DNA from: Otis tarda
Taxonomy: Eukaryota > Chordata > Aves > Otidiformes > Otididae
Reading direction: 5' to 3'
Length of the DNA stretch: 64,000 nucleotides
NCBI GenBank assembly: GCA_026413225.1
Contig: CM048552.1
Location: 184,484,053-184,548,052, forward strand
Shown in pieces: positions 33,832 to 47,557 of the stretch. A model generated the notes under the pieces. That model was not told the DNA's origin and made no database searches. It was given only the letters and a program-made list of their open reading frames with translations. Positions within the stretch are counted from its first letter, which is position 1. Each line of letters starts with the position of its first letter. The position numbers and the translations under genes are program-made.

Positions 33832-34229
33832 GAGTTGGGGCTGTTCAGCGTGGAGAAGAGAAGGCTCCAGGGAGACCTTATAGCGCTCTTCCAGTACCTC
33901 AAGGGGGCCTACAAGAAAGATGGGGAGAGGCTGTTTAGTAGGGCCTGTTGCGATAGGACAAGGAGTAATGGTTTTAAAATAGTGGGGGGGCTAGATTTAG
34001 ATTGGAAATTAGGAAAAAATTTTTTACAATGTGAGTTATAGAACACTGGCACAGGTTGCCCAGAAAGGTGGTGGAAGCCCCATCCCTGGAAATGTTCAAG
34101 GCCAGGCTGGATAAGGCTCTGAGCAACCTGATCTAGTTGGGGATGTCCCTGCTCCTTGCAGGGGGGTTGGACTAGATGACCTTTGAAGGCCCCTTTCAAC
34201 CCTAACCATTCTATGATTCTATGATTCTA
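33832..34229 (+). mobile_element. CR1 LINE, 3' end with ORF2 C-terminus
   Basis: This plus-strand copy starts in the GLFS codons of ORF2 (ggggctgttcagcgtggag). It runs through the ORF2 end and the 3' segment to the ctatgattctatgattcta tail. A G-run insertion (gtggggggg near 33983) and other changes disrupt the coding frame after about 60 codons of CR1 sequence. Confidence 0.95.
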
Positions 34230-34758
34230 AGAAACATCCCCACAAGGAACGGGGAGTCATTTTCTGCTGGTCTGGATCAGTGGCTCATCCCACTCCCACA
34301 CTGCCAATGGAGCAGGGACCAAAATGCCATGGAGTCACATCTTGGGCTTCATCACTCCTCTGTGATGCCCTTGGCTCCTGTGGGCTTTTCTCATGCTCCA
34401 GGTTAAGCAATCTTGCACATGAGATTTGCAGGATCAGTCCTTATGTTTACACCCAGTAGTTTCCATATGTTCTGATTTCACATGGTTTTTCAGGTTTTAG
34501 GGGAGCACTTTGATTATGCCGAATGCAGCACTAGGGAGCAAGCAGCTCCATTTTTTGGCCTTAGAAAAGCTTCAATATTTTACTTTTCTTTTATTTTGCA
34601 CATTTTGAAGTATCTCAATATGTTTCTCCATCCACATTTTTGCCATAGCTGAAAATAAACATTTATAATTCCAAAGGTAATGAATAAGCTCCAACACACT
34701 GAGAAAAACTAAATCATGAAACTAAAGCTATCATGATTTTCCTTAATATCAAACATCT

Positions 34759-35029
34759 GACGAGGGGTAATGGTTTTAAACTAGAGGGAGGTAGATTCAG
34801 ATTAGACATTAGGAAAAAAACTTTTACAGTGAGGGTGGTGAAACACTGGAACAGGTTGCCCAGAGAGGTGGTGGATGCCCCATCCCTGGAAACATTCGAG
34901 GCCAGGTTGGACGGGGCTCTGAGCAACCTGATCTGGTTGGAGATGTCCCAGCTCCTTGCAGGGGGGTTGCATGAGATGACCTTTAAAGGTCCCTTCCAAC
35001 CCTAATGATTCTATGATTCTATGATTCTA
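34759..35029 (+). mobile_element. CR1 LINE, 3' end fragment
   Basis: This second plus-strand CR1 copy lies 529 bases after the previous one. It begins at the gaggggtaatggttttaaac block, encodes the [21 protein letters not shown] part of ORF2 and ends in three ATTCTATG-type units. It is an independent insertion, because it repeats a region that the preceding copy already contains. Confidence 0.95.
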
Positions 35030-38000
35030 CACTAGAAACAGATGACGGGCAGGCATGTGTTAATTTTCTTGAACTGAAGCACTTGCACAAAAAAATGCCC
35101 AGAATGGCCCATTCGCTAATCTGGAGATAAAAATTTCAACTCCTGCATTTAGCAACTTTGTGATAATGAAGCACAAAGCCTGCCCGTGAAAACCTCCCAG
35201 CCCCTCTGCTCTGGGGCTGGACACCCTCCTGGAGCTGCTGTCCCCAGCACCCTTGGTGGGAGCAGTCGTTGTTGACGCAGGCAGACCCCAACACTGGAGA
35301 AGTTGGAGGGACAGCATCTTCCCCATGAGATGCCATCTGCACTGCACCACCAAGAGCTGCTGATCTGGTAGGCAGAGGCCAAAACAGGTCCAGGCCTTGT
35401 GCAACAGGGAAACCAGGTTTTCTTCTGGAAATAAATTTTTGTTGCTGTTTTGTTAACTTTCCTTACATAGAAAAGGGGAACCTCAGGAAAAAGAAAAAAA
35501 AAAAGTGCCCCTTTTGCTTTTTAATTTCATTAGAGGAAACTAGAAGGTTATGGAGGCTGGTATAAGAAACATAGCAAGACAAAAATAAAGCAGCTTTAGT
35601 ATTAACATCTTTTCTTTATTAAGTGCTTTGTTGCTGTGAAGAAAAGCTGAGATCTTTGCGATTTGTTTGCATTCTTGTAAGACAATCATGTGTCCAATTT
35701 CCAGTCTCTAAGACTCACCAGTTAAGAGCAAGTATCACAGCATGATGGATCCCATAAGGCATCATTGTCTGGAACCATAATCCATTGTCTGGATTACATA
35801 AAAATCCTACATGTGATTTTTTACAAAAAATTAAATTTTCCTTCCAAAGCTGTGACTCGATATATACCGAGAGAAAAATAAAAAATATCCACAGGATTTT
35901 TTTTTAGAAAATGGGTACTTTTTAAAGCTCATTTCCTAATTTTGAAGGGATGTGACTCATGCTTTCTTGAACGCTTGGATGTGATAGTACCGCTTGGTAG
36001 CACACAGACAGGAGTGCGGCAGCTTGAAAACCCCATTTCACTTAAGAAACCAGTCTCAGCAAATGTCTTCTTCCCCTGTGATGTGATTGTCTGCTGTGCA
36101 AGATATCTGGACATGTGAACATGTGTATTTTTAAAAATGACACAAACCTTCTTCCCTTAAATGCAGCTTGCACATGAATAATCCTACAGCCCTAGGAGGT
36201 CCTGCATTTCTCCCAGGCTAACAGCATGTCAATTCATCCAAAGGGAAAGATAAATGCTGTACCTGATCTGAGCTTTATTTAGGTTATTTCTGTGGAAAGC
36301 CTTCGTTCCTGGCTGCCACATTGGAGAATCTCTAGAAGACTTGGCTTCTTCCATAGTGTGCATGCTCCTTGCTTTCAGAAACCTCACCTCCTCCTAGGAT
36401 GTCACAGGCCGAGTGGTAGAAATTGTTGGTCACCTTTGAAAACGTGGCCCTTCGGCATTTTCTGTGCCTGAGGATGACCAGGAGGGCAGCAAGCTGAGGC
36501 CCGCGTCTGTCAGCAGACAGAGGAAGGAGGTTGCTGGTGGTTGCAGTGCTCCTATGCTGCTGGAAGTCCTTCACCAGTTGAGCCTTCCTGGGAAAACAAG
36601 GGCAATCTAAATTTCTAATGGAGGAAAACAAGCAGGGGTGGGGGGAAAGCCTACTTTTGAAAGCCCTTTTTATGCCTCATTAAAAAACTCCAAGAGACCC
36701 AAGTGAGGTCTCACCACTCAGTCTCTCTAATCTCCTTAACTTTGTCATGGTTTTGTTTGGGTTTTTTTCCCCCTGTTTTGTGATGGCGATAAATCCTGAC
36801 AGCCATGAGACAATGTTTCTGAGTTCCCTGGCTTCACATTCAGCAGTAAGTGCTGAAGAACAGGAGCTGTGCCTCCTTCCACGTTCACCAGGCTGGAGGT
36901 GCCTTTCTGCCCCGTGCATTTACCCAGGTACTTAGCCAAATTTGTTATTTTTCTGTGTGATTTCCAGCATGGCCTGCATCTCAAGTGGCTTCAATTCCAT
37001 ATCTGAACTTAGGAAAAAAGAGTAAATTATTTTGGCATCATGTCACAGCAGCTGTTGGTGCTCAAGAGAATTGGAGAAGCCTTCAGTGGGTGATCAGGAG
37101 AAGAGCTATAAATGTCATGGGTTGGACACAATAATATTAAAGTATATATCCTTTTAAAGTATATATCATTCAAGATGTATTTGACCTTTCTGGGTGATAT
37201 TTTTTTTTAAATGGGTCTGGTTTGACAGGTGTTTCTTCCTCACATTTTGGAATACTTTGACATCACCAAAGTGCATTTCTGCTCAGAGACCAGATGTGTC
37301 CTCCAATAATAATTACATAGCACAGAGTAATAAACCTATTGTTTAGCCCAGTAAATCAAGCTGTTTAATCAAAGAGGCCAGATTGTTATTTCTTCACCAC
37401 ACATTTATAATGCTTTGTTTGACTTCTTTTACATTTGTGCATATATACATACGTACACAAATATGTTTCAATGCTTTGAGCACTGTATGTCAGAAAAGCA
37501 GCTTCACTCCCCTCCGCTCCTTCCCCAAAGCACAGTGATAACTGCTGAAAACCCTCCTCTCCCTCATCTGAGGTGACTCTCCATCCCACAGGGCTCTCCA
37601 GCATGCAGAATTCCCCCAGGCACTGCCCCATTCATCTTTCCAGCCCCGCACCTTTGCAGTCGGGTCAGGCAAGCAGGGAAATGTGGGTGCCGCTGATCCA
37701 CCCGAGCTTCCTCGTGCCATTGCAGCTTCCTCGTGCCATTGCAGCTTCCTCATGCTGTTGCAGCTTCCTCTGCTTTATGGTTTGCCTGTAGTTTCTTTGC
37801 AGAAACACACATTCCCCCAGATATGAGAAAACATATCATCCCCATTAAATATATTTCCATAGGATTACATCTCTCTGGGGAACTGCTGGATGGGCAGCTC
37901 TTCATCTCGTAGGCTTCCAACACCAGGTTTAACTCAGCTAAGCTTTTCCCTATATATGTAGACTGTTGGAGGATTAAACACATGCAGGGCCTATGTCCTG

Positions 38001-38231
38001 CCAATAAATCCTGGTTTCTGCTCTGAACATCCACCTAGCCCTTTAGCAATTTGTCTTCCAACCATGCTTTTGCACATTGGCCTCCATTCTTGCCTTGAAG
38101 TTGCCTGCTACAGTTTTATAATATTTTGTGGGAAGAGGATATATCAGCCATCTATACTCTTCCTGTAATGAAATCAAAAGCTGCTCTTTGGGGAAAAAAA
38201 ACCCTCCCCTCTGTTACATTTGATAATGCTT
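35030..38231. other. Unannotated sequence
   Basis: Only a short 19-bp minisatellite (37707-37770) and small direct repeats are noted, for example aaagtatatatc twice near 37139-37168. No gene is recognised. Confidence 0.55.
37707..37770. repeat. 19-bp minisatellite, 3.4 copies
   Basis: Units of cttcctcgtgccattgcag repeat at 37707, 37726 and 37745, followed by a partial fourth unit from 37764. The first two are identical and the third differs at a few positions. Confidence 0.95.
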
Positions 38232-38590
38232 TCATAGAATCATAGAACAGTTTGGGTCGGAAGGGACCTTTAAAGGCCATCTAGTCCAACCCCCCTGCAA
38301 GGAACAGGGACATCTACAACCAGATCAGGTTGCTCAGAGCCCCATCCAACCTGGCCTTGAAGGTTTCCAGGAATCCACCACCTCTCTGAGCAACCAGTGC
38401 CAGTGTTTCACCACCCTCAGTGTAAAAAACTTCTTCCTAATGTCTAATCTGAATCTACCTCCTTCTATTTTAAACCATTACCCCTTGTCCTATCGCAACA
38501 GGCCCTGCTGAAGAGTTTCTACTCATCTTTCTTGTAGGCCCCCTCTAAGTACTGGATGGCCGCTATAAGGTCTCCCCAGAGCCTTCTCTA
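38232..38590 (-). mobile_element. CR1 LINE, 3' end with ORF2 C-terminus
   Basis: Reverse-oriented copy: tail units, the acctttaaaggccatctagtc block, tgcaaggaacaggg, then the ORF2 end. It continues through taaaccattaccccttgtcc to the ggtctccccagagccttctct block. A small deletion removes part of the usual 'gggatggggcatcc' segment (ttccaggaatccaccacc). The frame is broken. Confidence 0.95.
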
Positions 38591-41500
38591 ATTCTTCTTC
38601 TGGGACTTAGCACTGCAGGTACCCTCTGCCCTCTGTTTTCTGCCTCCCTTTGATGCTACCTGGCAGTAGACAAATAGCACTCGATGTGCCACCCCTTGTC
38701 TGAGCCTGGATATTTAAGTTCTCATTTTCACCTCCTATAACGTTTTTTTTTCTGCAGTGAACTGCACAGGTGACCTCACATCGGGCCTAGACAACCTGCG
38801 CTGGAAATAATGCAAGTTTTGGGCACACAGCTTTTTGAGTGAGAATTTTACCAAAAGCTAGTCCAGGCCATTTTGCCTTCCAGAACTGCAGGCCTAAAGT
38901 CATTGCAGTTTCCGTGCTGCAGCCAGCTGCGTTAAGTCATATCAAAAAAGCCTGATGAGCTCTTCTAAGAGGCAGCCACCAAAGCTTCCTTCTGCGTCAG
39001 CCTGGCTGTCCTCTGCCCTGGAGATAGGCAGGCTCAGCTCCCTGAGACCAATAAAGTGCGTTAGGTTACTGCCAAAAAGGAGAGAGCACTAAGAGTCAAG
39101 AGATTCAGGCTTGTTTCCCAGATTTGAAACAGTTGTCCTTTACGGCCTTGTACAAAACACACTTTTCTCCACTTTCTCTGAGTCCTTATCAGGAAAACTG
39201 GAACAACGTCTCCTTACTCCCAACCCATCCTGCCCGCTGGAGGGGGAAGTTTTATGAGGAAGGAGCTGGGTCTTGCTACAAATGGGTACAGCACAACCAG
39301 GCCCTGATCTGGGGAGACCGTGGGATGGCAGGATCATTTTCTGAATGCAGAGGCTGAACCCAGCTGGATGTTTCTTTAAATTCCCTGATAAACCATCAGA
39401 GGGTCAGCAGAAGTTCACAGCCCTCCAACCTTAAGATGCTTTGGCTCCTCAGGTGAGAACATGGATTTATGGGAATAGAGTGTTTATGGGAGGAGGATGG
39501 CTTTCGCCTGGCAAGGTGAACCAGTGGCAAAGCTCACACATTTTTGCACTGTCTGTTTTACCCATCAGTGCTACAGCTCCCAAACCCTTGAGGAGAACCT
39601 CTTTTGGTTCCCAGCTCTTTTTAATTTCTGCAATGCCCTTCAAGAAATTGTAATGTAAATATCAGCAGGTGATTTTTTTTGCATGGAGCCTTCCAAGGTC
39701 TTAACACATGAATGAGTTTGGTTTCATACTGGGGAACGTGCAGCTCTTGCACCAGGTTGCATATCAAGCAGAAACATTGCCATGGGAGAAGGAGGTTTTC
39801 CTTTCGCCTAGGTATTTATGCCAAGGGATCCTTACTTGGACAAGGTTTTGACTGGAGATTTTTGGAGGAAGTGACTGACCTGCATACTGCCAACCTGTGC
39901 TGGCGACAGTGGCATTTCGCTCCAAAAATTCTTCATCTCTATGTGTCTGGTGTCTCCACCAGCAGTGAGCTGCCAGGTGCAAACTTCTGCTAGGGCAGAG
40001 CAACACCACAAATTGCCCAGAAAAAAAAGCTGCACTTTAATTTCAAAGAGCCTTTTGGATGTCAGCATCATGCATGTCCTCAGTGAGAGACAAAACCATT
40101 CACGCTGATGTGCCAGCCAAGTGGCCTTAAGAACAGGAACAGCGCTGCAGCCAACAGCCATCATTGTGGACCTGCTCACATAGCACAGACCTCTGGAGAG
40201 GATCATCTGCATAATTATGAGGATCACGGATCCTGCACTTCCCCTATCAATGAACATTTTCCTTCTGGGTACAGTACGTTCCTGCAGATTCCAACGATAA
40301 ATGGCTCTAATGGTCTTTGCAGCCATCTGATTTAGCTACAGAAAAATGTCCTAGCACTCAGCTAGCTCCCCGCTGCATGAATCTGCATGGGAACAGGGTG
40401 TGTGCAGCACGTTCCATCCACAGATAAGCTAATCCTTTCTGCAGATAAAACCTGCCAGCAAAACGTAGCCTGAAAAAGTAGTTACTGAGATTGTTTATTT
40501 TTTAAAGGATGGATAAAATTTCGGAGCGATAAAATCATTTCCTTGAAATACTTTCATTCAAATAATTTACTTCCTTTTGAAAGGCTTGATCTTTCCTTTG
40601 CTGAACTTTTTTTTTTTTGTTTTTTTCCACTTCTAAGCAGAGTGAGCAAAGGCAGAGATGGCCCTGATGTGAATGGCGGGATGTACAGCTACAAGACCCT
40701 GTTTTGTGATACAGCAGCACGTGCCATGCCAGCTGGAGCTAACGTGCATGGAGGGGGGCCGACAAACACCCCATGGGCCCCTCCAGTTAAATGTCGCATT
40801 GTGCTGGTAAATGTCTCATTGTATTAATTCACGGGAGCCCGACAGACAACTACAATGAAAATTGTTGTGCAGTACTGCTGCTCAGGCTGTGTCCATGTCT
40901 TGGATCGTTTTGGTGGGCTACACCTTGCAGGGACAGAGACGGCATAAACCAGGCAACACATGTGTGTTTGAGGCCAGCTGAAAGCTTTGGACTCAGGGAT
41001 GGAGCTGGAGATTTATTCTTCAGCGAAGGCTGAGCGTCTTTGATTAATCGCATGTAACTTTAGGCAAAACACCAAATAGCGCAAGATTTTCTATAAAGCC
41101 ATGAAAAAATGGCAGTGCTGGAGAAGTGGTGAAAGATGAATTGTTTTTTCAAAGTAGCATAATTACTTCAGTAAGGTTGGGAGCCAAAGCCTGGAAAACT
41201 TTACAGAGCAAAAAATCAAAGCCACTGAGAAAAATAAAGCGTACATCTCAGTCTTAAGTGCTGGCCTGGACTTCGTAGGGTATTCTCTACCCCTGCTGTA
41301 CAGTGCAAGCTGCCTTTTGGAAAGTGGATTTGCAAACAGAAGGATTTAATCTGATGGCTGTGGAAATTGGTGAAGTGCCGTGGGATCTGGCAGGGAGTCC
41401 AGCACTGGTGGGCTTGTGCTCACCCGCAGGATCTGAGAGTCCACTGCCCCGAGGCTGTTGTGCTGCTGACTTGGTAGAGAACAATAAGGGGAAGCATAAA

Positions 41501-43149
41501 ATATTACACACAAAATAGGTCAAAAGAGGAATAAATGGTTGAACCTTCTCCCTGGGCTGGCTGACCCACGCTTCAGGGCATGAGGACATCACATCCAGAT
41601 GTCTTTGGCCATCAAACTTCTTACAGCTGTTTTGACGGGCAGTGCCTTTCAGTGGGCATTTTGACTGACCCCTCCGCAGAGGGGCAAGGCAGAAGAAGAA
41701 GAGAGTGTTCACCTCCTGAATAACAGCAACGAGGGAACAATGATTCATCACATTTGCTCTATAAGGGATTTTGTAGGTTTGCCTGGCAGAAATGTATGTG
41801 TGAATGCAAGTTTCTACCATAGCCTGGCATAGATTTAATAAGGGGCAAAAGGAGAAAGAGGGAATTAATGTCTCTGTCCCTCCATATTAGCCACCAGATA
41901 TCAACACTCATCCCTGTTCGTCTCTCAAGTAAAAATAATGGCCATGTTATTTACTCCGTCCCAGTCTCTTCAGATGACGTGAAGCTGCTTACATCTATTT
42001 TCAGGTTGTCTGCTTGCCTATTTCCCAGCACTCCCAAAGCACTCAGCAAGCAGAGCAGTGTACAGATCTAAAAGATGGAAAGATATATGAAAAATAAGTG
42101 AGGAAGCTGAATTACAGCAATAGCAACTTAACAGGATTTGGTGGAGCTGTCATCAGGGTCGTTTTCCACTGGTGTAATTCCACTGATGTAAACGGCAACT
42201 AACTCACATAGGCAAAAATCCTAATTGAAGTTGAGTCCATTGCTGCAAAATGGTGAAAGGATGGCATCTCCAGAAGTTGAGCAAATTGCGTGTTTCCTGG
42301 AGGAAACTTTGATAGAGGAAGAGAAGCAAACACACCTAGAAATAAAGTAAATACAAATGCAAACATATCTGGACAGGGACTGATCTGAGACCAAATGAGA
42401 AAATCGAAGTGCACCGCCTGGGGCTCCTGGAGGGCCAGGTGCTAGGGACTTATCCTGTATCCCACAGAGAGCACAGCAAAGTAATTCTAGAAAAAACAGA
42501 GGTTGTTCTTGGAGTAACTGTGTTGTTCCTGCTTTGATGGTCTAAGGATGTAAATGAAGCAAAGCCTATGGGGAGAGGTAATACCTGTCAGTAAATCAGC
42601 TAAACACCATTGAGGGAAAACAGCACATAAGTCTCCTGTGGGTACCTTCTCCATCAGGCACTCATTGTGTAATATAAATTGGCTTAATATAAATTACATT
42701 AGGAGAACAGGTATAAGTGCCTGACAGGATGATGGCAGGCAATTGGCTCTAGGCAAAGGCAATAACAGCAGCAATTTGGTTGTAACACTGACAGTCTAAA
42801 AACATGAGCCAGGCAAGGGTAGAGGCAGAGATGATATTGTTCAGTCTCCATATATAACCGCATTGTGCAGCCAGATACACGATCTCTGGTCTATCATCTC
42901 CTGGGACAGAACCATGTAAAGGTTTGTTGTTTCTATTCCAAGACCTTCTAGAATAAATTACACTAGAAATGTAAAATGAAATCAATAATAATACAAATAA
43001 GTGTCTATGGTTTATGTGATTTCTATCTCAATTTTTCATCTTTGACAGCTTTTTACCAAAGCTTAGCATCAGCTGTTCCAAGCACATTTCAAATAGAAAC
43101 TGATCAGTTTGCCCAACACTCCAGTAAAACAAGTAAGCTGCCTTATGTG

Positions 43150-43265
43150 TTTTAGCAGATGAAAAACAGTAAACCCAAAAGTGAAGAGGTTTGTCCAAAG
43201 GTTTAGGGCAAGCTTGTGGCAGAGCCTGACACTACACCTGAGGCTTCCTAATGCCTTGCCTGCTA
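43150..43265 (-). mobile_element. MIR-like SINE remnant
   Basis: The plus-strand stretches tagcagatgaaaaacagt, gtgaagaggtttgtccaaag and gtggcagagcctgacact follow the order of reverse-oriented MIR (acagatgaggaaactg, gaggttaagtgacttgccc, gtggcagagccgggat). Diverged but collinear over about 110 bases. Confidence 0.65.
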
Positions 43266-43991
43266 TGTGTCTATCTGGCTTTTCCCTTCTCTGAAGACAC
43301 TAAAATAGGAGCTTGCATAGGGTTTGAGATCTCCCAGACCACTCACAATTGGCCTAAGTCGTCTCCTATATAAAACCCAAGTGAAAACTCTCTGTCTGTA
43401 TTTCTGAAATAGGGAGCTCTGCACCAGAGAGGAGAGAGAATTAAACTAGCATAGGGAAATCTCTCCTCTCTGACTTCTGATGTGACCTAAGTTTGAGCCT
43501 TAGACTCATTAACACCAGCTTCCCATCACTAAAACACTATAAAACCGTGAAACAGGAATTAGAATAAATCCATGTGAAATTCAATGGTATATACATACAT
43601 ACTCTCTATATAATTAATATACTTCATATGGTGTGGTTATCTCAGTACAATATGAGGAGAGCCTTAGCACCAAAACCTGACGAAAAGAGAGAAGCCCTCC
43701 CTCTCAGATTTTGTTTTTGTGCTGGCATCATCTCATTCAAGTTTTTCTCTTCCTCTCATTTCCCTATGCTCACCTTCCCCCAAAGCAGCTTGTTTGATGT
43801 GTGCCGTTAGCTGCAGTGTTCGCACAGTAGTTGCTGCCTTTGGCGTTCTTGTTTGCTTGAGTACTGTGAGGAAAATGCAACTTTGTGGCCTGTAGTGACA
43901 AAATATTTCCAAAAGCCTCTGGATTTATTTCAAAAACCTACAAAAATCCTTCCCAGAACTCAAATCAATTTCTTCTGAGGGAAGTTTCTTT

Positions 43992-44012
43992 AAAAAAAAA
44001 AAAAAAAAAAAA
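43992..44012. repeat. A21 homopolymer
   Basis: Twenty-one consecutive A residues with no polyadenylation signal or retrotransposed body visible upstream. Confidence 0.9.
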
Positions 44013-46857
44013 GCAGCTCCCACACCTACTGCAGACCAGATTCTCTGTTCACAGAGCTAGAAATCAGAAGTCATTCCTAGTCAGCACAATTCACAATTAC
44101 AGCCATGTAAAATTGCTGCTGCTGAGGCGCAGGGTTGCAGTCCTCTCAGTTGCAAGCTCACCTGGGCAGAGGACAGCTTGAGAAAAAGGGTTGATTGTGG
44201 GGGAAGAGCTGGCTGCACTCCGAAACAACAGCATTAGGGGGCTTTGGCATGCAATATTTGCTGCTCTTCATCACTGGGACTGAGTTATTTCTCTTTTTTT
44301 TTGCTACTCCATGATAAGCCAAAGATGCTAGCACAGTTGTGGGAGCCCTCCTGCACAAGCTCCAGCAGTACTCAAGCAAAAGGTTAGAACTTTGCTCCCC
44401 AAATAGCTTTTAACCTGCTCCCAGCAAGTGAGACTTATCTTGTTTGAGCTCTTACAAAATTAAAGAGCCCTTCTCTCTCAGGTAAAGCAAAGCAAAGGCA
44501 GGAAGAAAATGGTAAAAGCACCTCTGAATTCGATAATCTACCTCTGGCAATGGGCAGTGTCTGAAAATGGAGGATACCCTCTCTCAGCAAAGGAAAAATG
44601 AGAAAACTTCATTTGCAATGAGGGAATTGCACATCGGCTCCTTGAAGCCACTGATCACAGAGCTCTCTGCCCAGTTTTATCCTTGTTAAAGGCAAAACAA
44701 GGCCTCAGGGAAACCCCTGGAAGCCACCTCAGCCACAGGCAGAAGCTGACAACGCAGCAATGACTCTCAGAGTAATGACCGTGAGGAGAAGTGTAGAGCA
44801 GAAAGAGCAGCTGACTAGTAAACAAACAAATAAGCAAGAACCAACCAAATCCCTGAAAAATGAAATGGAAAAAAAAAACCCCAAACAAGTCCTACTCACC
44901 TCCATGGCTAACTCTCACCATCCTGTCCAGGTGCACCAGTTTGGTGCTCTGGGAAATGGACTCTACCTTGGGCTTTGAGGATCCAAATGTTGAAAGATAA
45001 GTGGGTACTAATTTTCATCAGTAAAAGGTCATCATTAAAACTCAGTTTAATGGATTCCAAGAAGAAGCGGCAAGAATAATTTCCTTTGCACTATGAAGAC
45101 ACAAGGGAAAAAATAATGTTGCTTAATATTTCTCTGTAGGTACAGCCAAAAGGACTCAGAGGGAACCAGCACCCTGGTGTGCTACAGGACAAACACAGAA
45201 GCCAAGGGAGACTTCACCCAGGCAATGTTAGGTACATGCATAAGCTCAGGACCCAAGAAGCCAAATAATTCCTAAACAGTGCAAGTAAATAAAGGGACAG
45301 AGACCCTAGTTTATGCCATTCTTATGTACATCAATTTTAAGTCATAAATGTAAAAATATCCCACCTTTCCCCTCTGCATCTGCCTCACCTGTAGTGCAAA
45401 CCCCAGAGCAGAGCAAAGCCAAGACCTGGAGACCACCAGATCTACTACAATGTGCCTTTTGAAGAATAACTTGGACAGTTCCCAGGAGCTGGAAGCAAGT
45501 GTAGGAGCCAGACCTTGTCACCAGTGCAAGACCAAAAGCATTTCCCAGTGTGCTGGAAATTCAGGATCCTGAGGGAGAGAGGTTGAGACAACATCATACA
45601 ATGCATTAGCTGGCAAGTGGGGTACCATAATTTGCAGAACAGTCCTTGCAGGGCAGACTAACCCAACCTTTATTGTGTTTAGAGCTATTTTGAGACAATA
45701 TGCATTTTTTTCTATCTGTGTTTACACCATCCTCAGTCAGATGAAATTGAAGAACTTGAATTCACAAATGCGTGGCCAGTGTGACTTCTGGAGAAGTACG
45801 CGAGCAGGATGTCAAAGCTGGATACAGCTGCAAAGGGGGCAGCTGCAGAGCTTCCCATGTCATTGTGTGCTGGATGGTGTTAACAGAGAGGCATGGCAAA
45901 GACCCACTTAATCCCCATCAGCAATTCTCCTCCTGTAACATTGCCAAGTCTCAGGCCAAGTGTTCGCTGCAGCAGTTCAACCTTGTGCAGGAAGGCCCTT
46001 GATGGAGTCAAAGCCCAAATTGGCCTGCTCTCCTCCTATTTCTTCACGGCATCTCCAGAGGGGTGAGAAAGAGGTGCTTGCTTTGCAGTGCGGAGGCCAT
46101 CTCCAGGCTTGATGGAGACATGAAGGAATGCAGCAATGCAGTTAGGTCAAGAAATTTCCTTCCAGAGGCCCCTCCAGGCTCTTTCCTGCCTGCCATCAGC
46201 AGAAGCATGGCAGAGCTTGCAGACACCCACCACCACAGCAGGCCAACACCGCATGCTAAGCACATTTGACATGGTAACTTAAGAAAAAAACATTTAAACA
46301 AGCGATGCTATGAACTTTAATGAGCCTTAGAGCTGCACTCAGTAGCCTTTTGTCCGTGACAGACAAAAAGGGCAAGGTATTGGTCTGCAAGGCTTGGCAA
46401 TCAGAAAATAGTTTGTGTTACGGGGAGCAGAGTGAAGAAACACTGGCTGTGAGAGAAGTAAAATGTGCTGCTCACCAAAAAGATGTAGGAAGTGACAGCC
46501 CTAATGAAATACCTGAGGTATCTGAAAACTGCTAAAGGAGAGTATAATTTCAAGGCAAACAATTAATTTTGAGCAGCACCTGCCGCACAAAACACGCTCA
46601 CAGTACTGGAAGCCAAATTGTAGGCTGAACATGCTTAAGAAAAAAACCAAACAGCCCAGCTGAAGGTAAGAGCGGTTATAAATAACACCAGTAGCAAGAG
46701 AACCACATCAAACAGGATTTCGATCATGCAGAGAGCAGCAGCAGTCAGTTGAACAGCTGAAAGGCAAAGCGGGCCAAAGACTGATGCTCAGTGACAGGGA
46801 CTTGCCGGGGAAGCAAGGAGACAGGTTATCTTTGGGGATTTAAGTAACCTGCAGTCT

Positions 46858-46985
46858 AGGCCATGCTGGTTTCGTGTGTGACCTTGAAAAAGTCATCCAA
46901 TGTGTTTCATTGTCCTGGCGCAAAACAGAGACTGTGTCTGTGAAGGTTTGCAGAGCACTTTGTGATGCTTGAATAGAAAGAGGTA
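46858..46985 (+). mobile_element. MIR-like SINE remnant
   Basis: gtgtgaccttgaaaaagtca followed by a 'tgtgtttcattgtcctg' block and, downstream, cagagcactttgtgatgctt matches the plus orientation of MIR-type SINEs (gtgtgaccttgggcaagtca; agcactttgagat). Moderately diverged. Confidence 0.6.
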
Positions 46986-47557
46986 CTTGCTTGTTGGGAC
47001 TGAGAATTGGTTGGCATCTGAGAGTATTTATGATCACTCATACTTACAACCAGCAATCCAGGAGAGCCAGAGCTTTCAGCAGCTCAGTTTGCAGTGGGAC
47101 AGCCCTGGGAGCAGTGTGGTTCTTGTTGCTATCCCACCTTAGAAGTCAGACTAAAATCCCATTTTTAACAAATACAGCTGCAACTCTCATACCCAAACCT
47201 GCAGCTAAGCAGCTGTGGTGGCTGCCAATATGCATAGGCAAATGAGAAGTTTATCCTAGATTCCTATCTTTCTCAAGGCTCCCTATCTCTAAGGGTCTGA
47301 TCTCTTATGTGAAAAACCTCTGTGGCTTGTTTGCACCTCAAAACACCTTTGTTCCATTGCTTCTGATTCTGCATGGCTTATTGAAGGTATGGGATGCCTG
47401 CGTGCAGATAACCATAGATACGCACAGAGCTCCTGACAGACTCTTCTCAACTTCATCAGAATACGCCGTCCTGTGTTGTGGGAATGGACGATCCCACCTC
47501 CACTCCCCTCCTTGTTACCAAGTGCAGATCCTCCCAGGGAAGAGTTAAATGGGACCT

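Larger units (their letters stand above)
38591..47557. other. Unannotated sequence with SINE relics
   Basis: About 9 kb without a recognisable gene. It contains two MIR-like relics and an A21 run, listed separately. Frames at 39832-40326 (164 codons) and 41287-41820 (177 codons), both on the minus strand, have no known domain or splice context. Confidence 0.5.

Noticed and set aside
36109..36128. Paired CATG motif resembling a p53 site
   Set aside because: The half-site spacing is 8 bases, not 10, and the flanking purine/pyrimidine rule fails.
41287..41820. 177-codon minus-strand open frame
   Set aside because: No recognisable family and no splice sites or promoter signals.
44148..44172. 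Minus-strand acceptor-donor fusion (CTCTGCCCAG joined to GTGAGC)
   Set aside because: No other minus-strand gene evidence. It was used instead as a guide to how often this pattern arises by chance.
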